A stretch of DNA of 17,785 bases from positions 1-17,785 of the forward strand of contig CAJOMW010000007.1 of NCBI GenBank assembly GCA_905235695.1, read 5' to 3'. The position numbers were made by a program, and so were the translations under genes. The notes beneath the pieces are model-generated. The model worked only from the letters and a program-made list of their open reading frames with translations. It was not told where the DNA came from and searched no databases. Origin of the DNA: an uncultured Clostridia bacterium. Lineage in GTDB: Bacteria > Bacillota > Clostridia > Oscillospirales > CAG-382. Shown piece by piece: positions 15,901-17,785 of this stretch (position 1 is the stretch's first letter; every line of letters begins with the position of its first letter).

Positions 15901-16169
15901 TCAGACTTTTCCGTGTCATACTGCGTCACGTCTATCTCTATGGTATCCGTTGCATCCGGTACGGTTGAGTAATCCTCAATATAGTCCGAATACCTCAGAG
16001 AAACCATGAGATCCGCCATGTCAGCCAGCGAGTTCAGGGTTATCGAGTCGTCGATGACGTCCTGCTCATCGTCGGCGGCAAACGCCGCCATGCCCGCAAT
16101 GGGCTGCAGCAGCATACCGACAATGATAAACAGCGTGACAAGTCTGTTCCTGTGTTTAGCATTTTTCAT
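12918..16169 (-). CDS. Giant extracellular solute-binding protein with duplicated N-terminal beta-sandwich region
   Basis: This 1083-residue secreted protein is over twice the usual length of a sugar-binding protein (about 420-450). The signal peptide (about 1-31, ending AFA) has no lipobox Cys. Residues about 122-279 and 339-426 look like a divergent repeat: IDGKIPFNEARYMNF against IDGEYPFEEAKLLQF, and FKFYLKEGSHTIGFES against FMFYLEKGRHTIELEA. Both resemble small carbohydrate-binding beta sandwiches. A helical region follows (about 430-590). The C-terminal part (about 605-1075) fits the extracellular solute-binding family 1 fold, with IEVWITTGRDQATIMRQMV, GVGPDVSMDLDP, YGIPSTLDFPMLFYRKD and ELGLDVPQTWDDV. 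The start is ATG 16169 because GGAGGA lies 10 nt upstream; the ATG at 16187 overlaps that site. It is the first operon gene, downstream of a strong promoter. It probably captures an oligosaccharide for the permeases. Confidence 0.9.
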   Translation of the reverse strand: MKNAKHRNRLVTLFIIVGMLLQPIAGMAAFAADDEQDVIDDSITLNSLADMADLMVSLRYSDYIEDYSTVPDATDTIEIDVTQYDTEKSEGRIFVVEDDTVTIDGESRKAATVITTDEGKLIYDIEVPSSALYSITVEYYPIVEYIPEDGSEKVKGNSATIERILLIDGKIPFNEARYMNFTRVWTDIEDEYYNRVERTFKKDINDNEMRPVKTESPEWRSQTLYDSQGFYRDPFKFYLKEGSHTIGFESASEPLKIARITLHPATDLISYDEYLELHKDAPKVSSDVKVYINAETPLKTSEQVIYAMNDRTSAVTEPQSTSATLLNTIGGNGGDKWKISGQWIQWDFEVPETGMYYIIPRFKQTVNAGLFSSRSVKIDGEYPFEEAKLLQFKYQSDWQTRPLNDDETDFMFYLEKGRHTIELEAVLGKMADILQTIDASNNRLNEYYRKILMITGSDPDEYTDYGFAKLIPEVLRGMREESELLYDTSALLEETIGEKGENTVILDRIAYLLDLMGKDQDKIAANLSNYKSYIGSLGTWLLSTKSQPLQLDYIIVQSSENKEVPRANAGFFQAIGHEIGSFIMSFFVDYNSMGASTKFDANDANSIEVWITTGRDQATIMRQMVDDSFTAEYGVSVNLKLIAAGTLLPATLAGVGPDVSMDLDPVGYGIRNAVIPLNYFENTDNYMGDNVMGFSELKTLFNEEMFVPLTVLDPDRREFIGEEYPIYDDDAAEFKVVNGVERNGVVTYGIPSTLDFPMLFYRKDIFVELGLDVPQTWDDVTNVIRALSENQLEMGFAQTLAQIRMYQSGVEWFKSSYDYEYYNDDTINQSDREFLRTIGIETNLDSNEALDAFQRMTEWYTLYGEPVTYDFANRFRTGEVPIAVQNYTLYNQLKVFAPEINGLWEFVQLPGVEREDGTINHASPITVTSVMMMRDAVDDITADQDVTESLRAQNSWKYLQWWMSTPTQERFGKEQVAIMGTAAKYNTANVEALKGQSWTAQEKKNLDQQYRSLKGTPMSPGNYIVARYTNFAFYNVVDDGEVASEAMLGYVDDINNELTRKRAEYGFLTIDDYKKQLEAKSQK

Positions 16170-16327
16170 GTTGCCGAATTCCTCCATTGATTGAAAAACA
16201 ATTTAGCTGATAGCTTGCCTTTTTCTACATATTAGTATATAACGCACACGTTGATAAACCGGCAGAGCGTGCGGCGCAGTATACGATATATCTAAAAAAG
16301 CGCAAAGTGCCCTACTTATATAAAAAT
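16170..16327 (-). other. Operon leader (predicted 5' UTR of about 150 nt)
   Basis: This is the stretch between the predicted transcription start (about 16321) and the binding-protein start codon. It contains the second arm of the inverted repeat (16300-16309), a loose AACG-CACA-CGTT palindrome near 16240-16255 and the GGAGGA ribosome binding site next to the start. I recognise no riboswitch and no leader peptide. TATACT hexamers on the minus strand could be alternative -10 boxes but lack good -35 partners. Confidence 0.4.
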
Positions 16328-16351
16328 AGCATAACACTTTGCGCCTTTTTT
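16294..16351. repeat. 10-bp perfect inverted repeat flanking the operon -10 box; operator or terminator
   Basis: GCGCAAAGTG (16300-16309) and CACTTTGCGC (16335-16344) are perfect inverted copies separated by 25 nt. Outside them lie an A-run at 16294-16299 and, after one extra C, a T-run at 16346-16351. A long readthrough RNA on the minus strand could form a stem of up to 16 bp with one bulge, followed by TTTTTT, like a terminator. RNA started at the enclosed promoter would carry only one arm. A dimeric or looping repressor site is the alternative. Confidence 0.6.
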
Positions 16352-16356
16352 GTCAA
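16328..16356 (-). promoter_or_regulatory. Sigma-A type promoter of the transport operon
   Basis: On the minus strand there is a perfect -35 box TTGACA (16356-16351), a 17-nt spacer and the -10 box TATGCT (16333-16328), which matches TATAAT at four of six positions. AT-rich sequence lies upstream. It points at the binding-protein gene about 150 nt downstream. The spacer contains one arm of a 10-bp inverted repeat whose other arm lies just past the expected start, so the promoter is enclosed by that repeat. Confidence 0.75.
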
Positions 16357-16684
16357 GAGTTACAATTATAAGTGAAGTTTATTGTCGAAATGCTAAAAAT
16401 ATCATAAAAATGAACGAATTAATCAGAGCATTTATTCTGTAAAAAATTATTTACATTGAATTTATGCACAAATTCTGAAATTCAAATTTTTAAAAGACAA
16501 TTTTCTTCAAAAAATATCCCTGATTTATTGGGATTTAACGTTGATGCAAGAGAAATATATTAAATTTTATAATTTATGTAAAATTCCATTAAAATTTACG
16601 CTTTTCAAAAAACAAGGCGGAAATGTAAATTTTTTTGTTGATTTTAGGCGTGTGAAAAAGGTTCCTTTGTTGAAAGTGCACAAA
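16357..16684. other. AT-rich intergenic region, no gene recognised
   Basis: This stretch is much richer in A and T than the flanking genes. Small symmetrical elements are visible: TTGAATTT (16456-16463) with AAATTCAA (16478-16485), and on the minus strand ATCCC/GGGAT around a 9-nt loop followed by ATTTTTT near 16510-16535, which could be a weak back-up terminator. No convincing coding sequence, tRNA or insertion-sequence end was found. Confidence 0.5.
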
Positions 16685-16719
16685 AAATCTTACAAAATTT
16701 CTACATGTTGGAAATTTTG
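16685..16719 (-). terminator. Probable terminator of the ABC-F gene
   Basis: On the minus strand CAAAATTTC (16719-16711) pairs perfectly with GAAATTTTG (16701-16693) around a 9-nt loop, followed by TAAGATTTTTTG. It begins 32 nt after the ABC-F stop codon. The stem is AT-rich and therefore weak, so termination may be shared with downstream hairpins. Confidence 0.45.
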
Positions 16720-16750
16720 CCAAATTGGCAGAAGTTTACATTTTCAGCTG

Positions 16751-17785
16751 TTAAGTTATCTCGTCGAGAAGTGCGTACAGAGACTCAAGCTCCGTCTCTA
16801 TCTCCCCCGCCCTGTCGAAAAGCTCTTTTAGCTTGAGATAGTCGGACGAATTTTCCTCCTGCAGCTTTTGATTGTCGGAAAGCTCGTCTTCGAGCGCCTT
16901 TATTTTTTGCTCGGTTTCGGATATCTTCTTTTCGAGCCTTCTCGCCCGGTTTTTTTCTTCCTTGTTTTTAAGATATTCCGCCTTTGTATCGGATATTCCG
17001 GTGCTCTTTACGTCAGGCGCGGCGCCGCTTGCGGCGGATTTGTCATCTTCCGGGGCATAGATCTTCATTCTCTGCCTGTATGCGAGATAGTCGCCGTATG
17101 TGCCTGCAAAATCCATGCAGCCGTCCTTTTTCATATCGAGGATTCTCGTTGCGAGCTTGTTTATAAAGTATCTGTCGTGAGAAACGGCAAGGATGGTGCC
17201 GTTATAGTCCGCAAGGGCGTTCTCAAGCACTTCACGGGACGGCGCATCGAGGTGGTTGGTCGGCTCGTCGAGTATCAGCATATCGCTCTTTTCGAGCATG
17301 AGCTTTGCAAATGTGAGCCTTGCCTTTTCTCCGCCGGAGAGGACGCTTATAGGCTTAAAGACGTCGTCTGCGGTAAAGAGAAAGCACGCGAGAGCAGAGC
17401 GTATCTCGGTCTGCGTCTTGTTCGGGTAGCAGTCCCACAGCTCGTCAATTACGGTGTTTTCGCCGTTAAGTCCCTGCTGTTCCTGGTCGTAGTAGCCTAT
17501 TCTCAGCCCTTTTGCGTATTCAAAGCTGCCCCCGTCGGCGCTTATTTTTCCGCAGAGTATTTTCAGAAGCGTTGATTTGCCGACGCCGTTTGCTCCCATG
17601 ATAAACATTCTGTCCCTGCCGTGAAGAAGGAACGATAGATTATTGAAGAGGGGCTTGCCGGGAAACGACTTTGTGAGAGATGTAACCTCGAGGAGCTTAT
17701 GAGAAGTTATGACGTTCTTCTCGGTCTCAAATCTGAACTTTATGCTTGACGGCAGATTTTTCGGCTTATCTATCTTCTCCATGCG
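16751..17785 (-). CDS. ABC-F family ATPase, C-terminal half; 5'-truncated by window edge
   Basis: The frame is open to the right edge; the first visible codons (R-M-E-K-I-D-K-P) lie in the linker between the two ATPase domains, so about half of a typical protein of about 640 residues is missing. Counting from the ATG at 17782, the second nucleotide-binding domain has Walker A GANGVGKST (63-71), the ABC signature LSGGEKARL (148-156), Walker B MLILDEPTNHLD (168-179) and the switch His202 in AVSHDRYF. A low-complexity linker (about 245-270) and a C-terminal coiled coil (about 270-340), rich in Lys, Glu and Leu, follow as in Uup/YdiF-type proteins. ABC-F proteins act on the ribosome in translation or antibiotic protection, not in transport, so this is not the missing ATPase of the permeases. 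The subfamily cannot be fixed from this half. Confidence 0.93.
   Translation of the reverse strand, partial: RMEKIDKPKNLPSSIKFRFETEKNVITSHKLLEVTSLTKSFPGKPLFNNLSFLLHGRDRMFIMGANGVGKSTLLKILCGKISADGGSFEYAKGLRIGYYDQEQQGLNGENTVIDELWDCYPNKTQTEIRSALACFLFTADDVFKPISVLSGGEKARLTFAKLMLEKSDMLILDEPTNHLDAPSREVLENALADYNGTILAVSHDRYFINKLATRILDMKKDGCMDFAGTYGDYLAYRQRMKIYAPEDDKSAASGAAPDVKSTGISDTKAEYLKNKEEKNRARRLEKKISETEQKIKALEDELSDNQKLQEENSSDYLKLKELFDRAGEIETELESLYALLDEIT

Noticed and set aside
16718..16730. Palindrome TGCCAAATTGGCA downstream of the ABC-F gene as an operator
   Set aside because: It lies downstream of one gene and far from any promoter, and it overlaps a better explained terminator hairpin.
16541..16831. 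Open frame of 96 codons on the plus strand in the AT-rich gap
   Set aside because: No ribosome binding site, a biased Lys/Phe/Leu composition caused by AT-rich DNA, and its end runs antisense into the ABC-F gene. Not a credible gene.
16751..17785. The ABC-F gene as the ATPase of the sugar transporter
   Set aside because: It has the ABC-F linker, tandem-domain layout and C-terminal coiled coil typical of ribosome-acting proteins, not the regulatory C-terminal domain of MsmX/MalK-type ATPases.
1..17785. CRISPR array, tRNA/rRNA gene, insertion sequence, prophage or attachment site
   Set aside because: Looked for regular direct repeats, transposase or integrase motifs and RNA-gene signatures by eye; none was found.

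Overview
The window looks like chromosome from an uncultured Gram-positive, probably a Clostridia-type gut Firmicute. The evidence is a SpoIID/LytB-family gene, strong AGGAGG-type ribosome binding sites, an ABC-F ATPase, MalF/MalG-type sugar permeases without their own ATPase, frequent ATA isoleucine codons and roughly even GC in the genes. No phage, transposon, tRNA, rRNA or CRISPR array was seen. The assignment comes from gene types only.

Layout. Positions 1-1175 (+) hold the 3' part of a SpoIID/LytB-like gene, closed by a terminator at 1203-1222. Next come a DUF1643-family gene (1321-1998, +) and a TIM-barrel sugar isomerase/epimerase-like gene (2042-2998, +). A bidirectional terminator (3007-3027) separates them from a convergent formyltransferase-family gene (3055-3834, -). 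From 16169 down to 3889 runs one minus-strand operon of seven genes: a giant substrate-binding protein; permease pair A; a secreted/membrane NHL-TPR-YIP1 protein; a secreted DUF5696-like, glycosidase-like protein; permease pair B; then a hairpin terminator at 3856-3880. A 560-nt AT-rich intergenic stretch (16170-16750) carries the operon promoter (consensus -35 TTGACA, 17-nt spacer, TATGCT) and probable terminators of the gene above it. The window ends in the second half of an ABC-F ATPase (16751-17785, -).

How the operon may work (inference). The 1083-residue binding protein has a duplicated carbohydrate-binding-like beta-sandwich region and a helical linker ahead of its solute-binding domain. 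The DUF5696-like protein has a beta-rich N-terminus and a TIM-barrel-like C-terminus. The NHL-TPR-YIP1 protein is anchored by several membrane helices and exposes a propeller and TPR. Two different MalF/MalG-type permease pairs bracket these genes, and no ATPase or regulator is encoded. This suggests a surface machine that binds, processes and imports a complex glycan using an ATPase encoded elsewhere. As I recall, DUF5696 and YIP1 proteins occur beside sugar permeases in other Firmicutes, but I know of no experimental description of the system. It is the most interesting object in the window.
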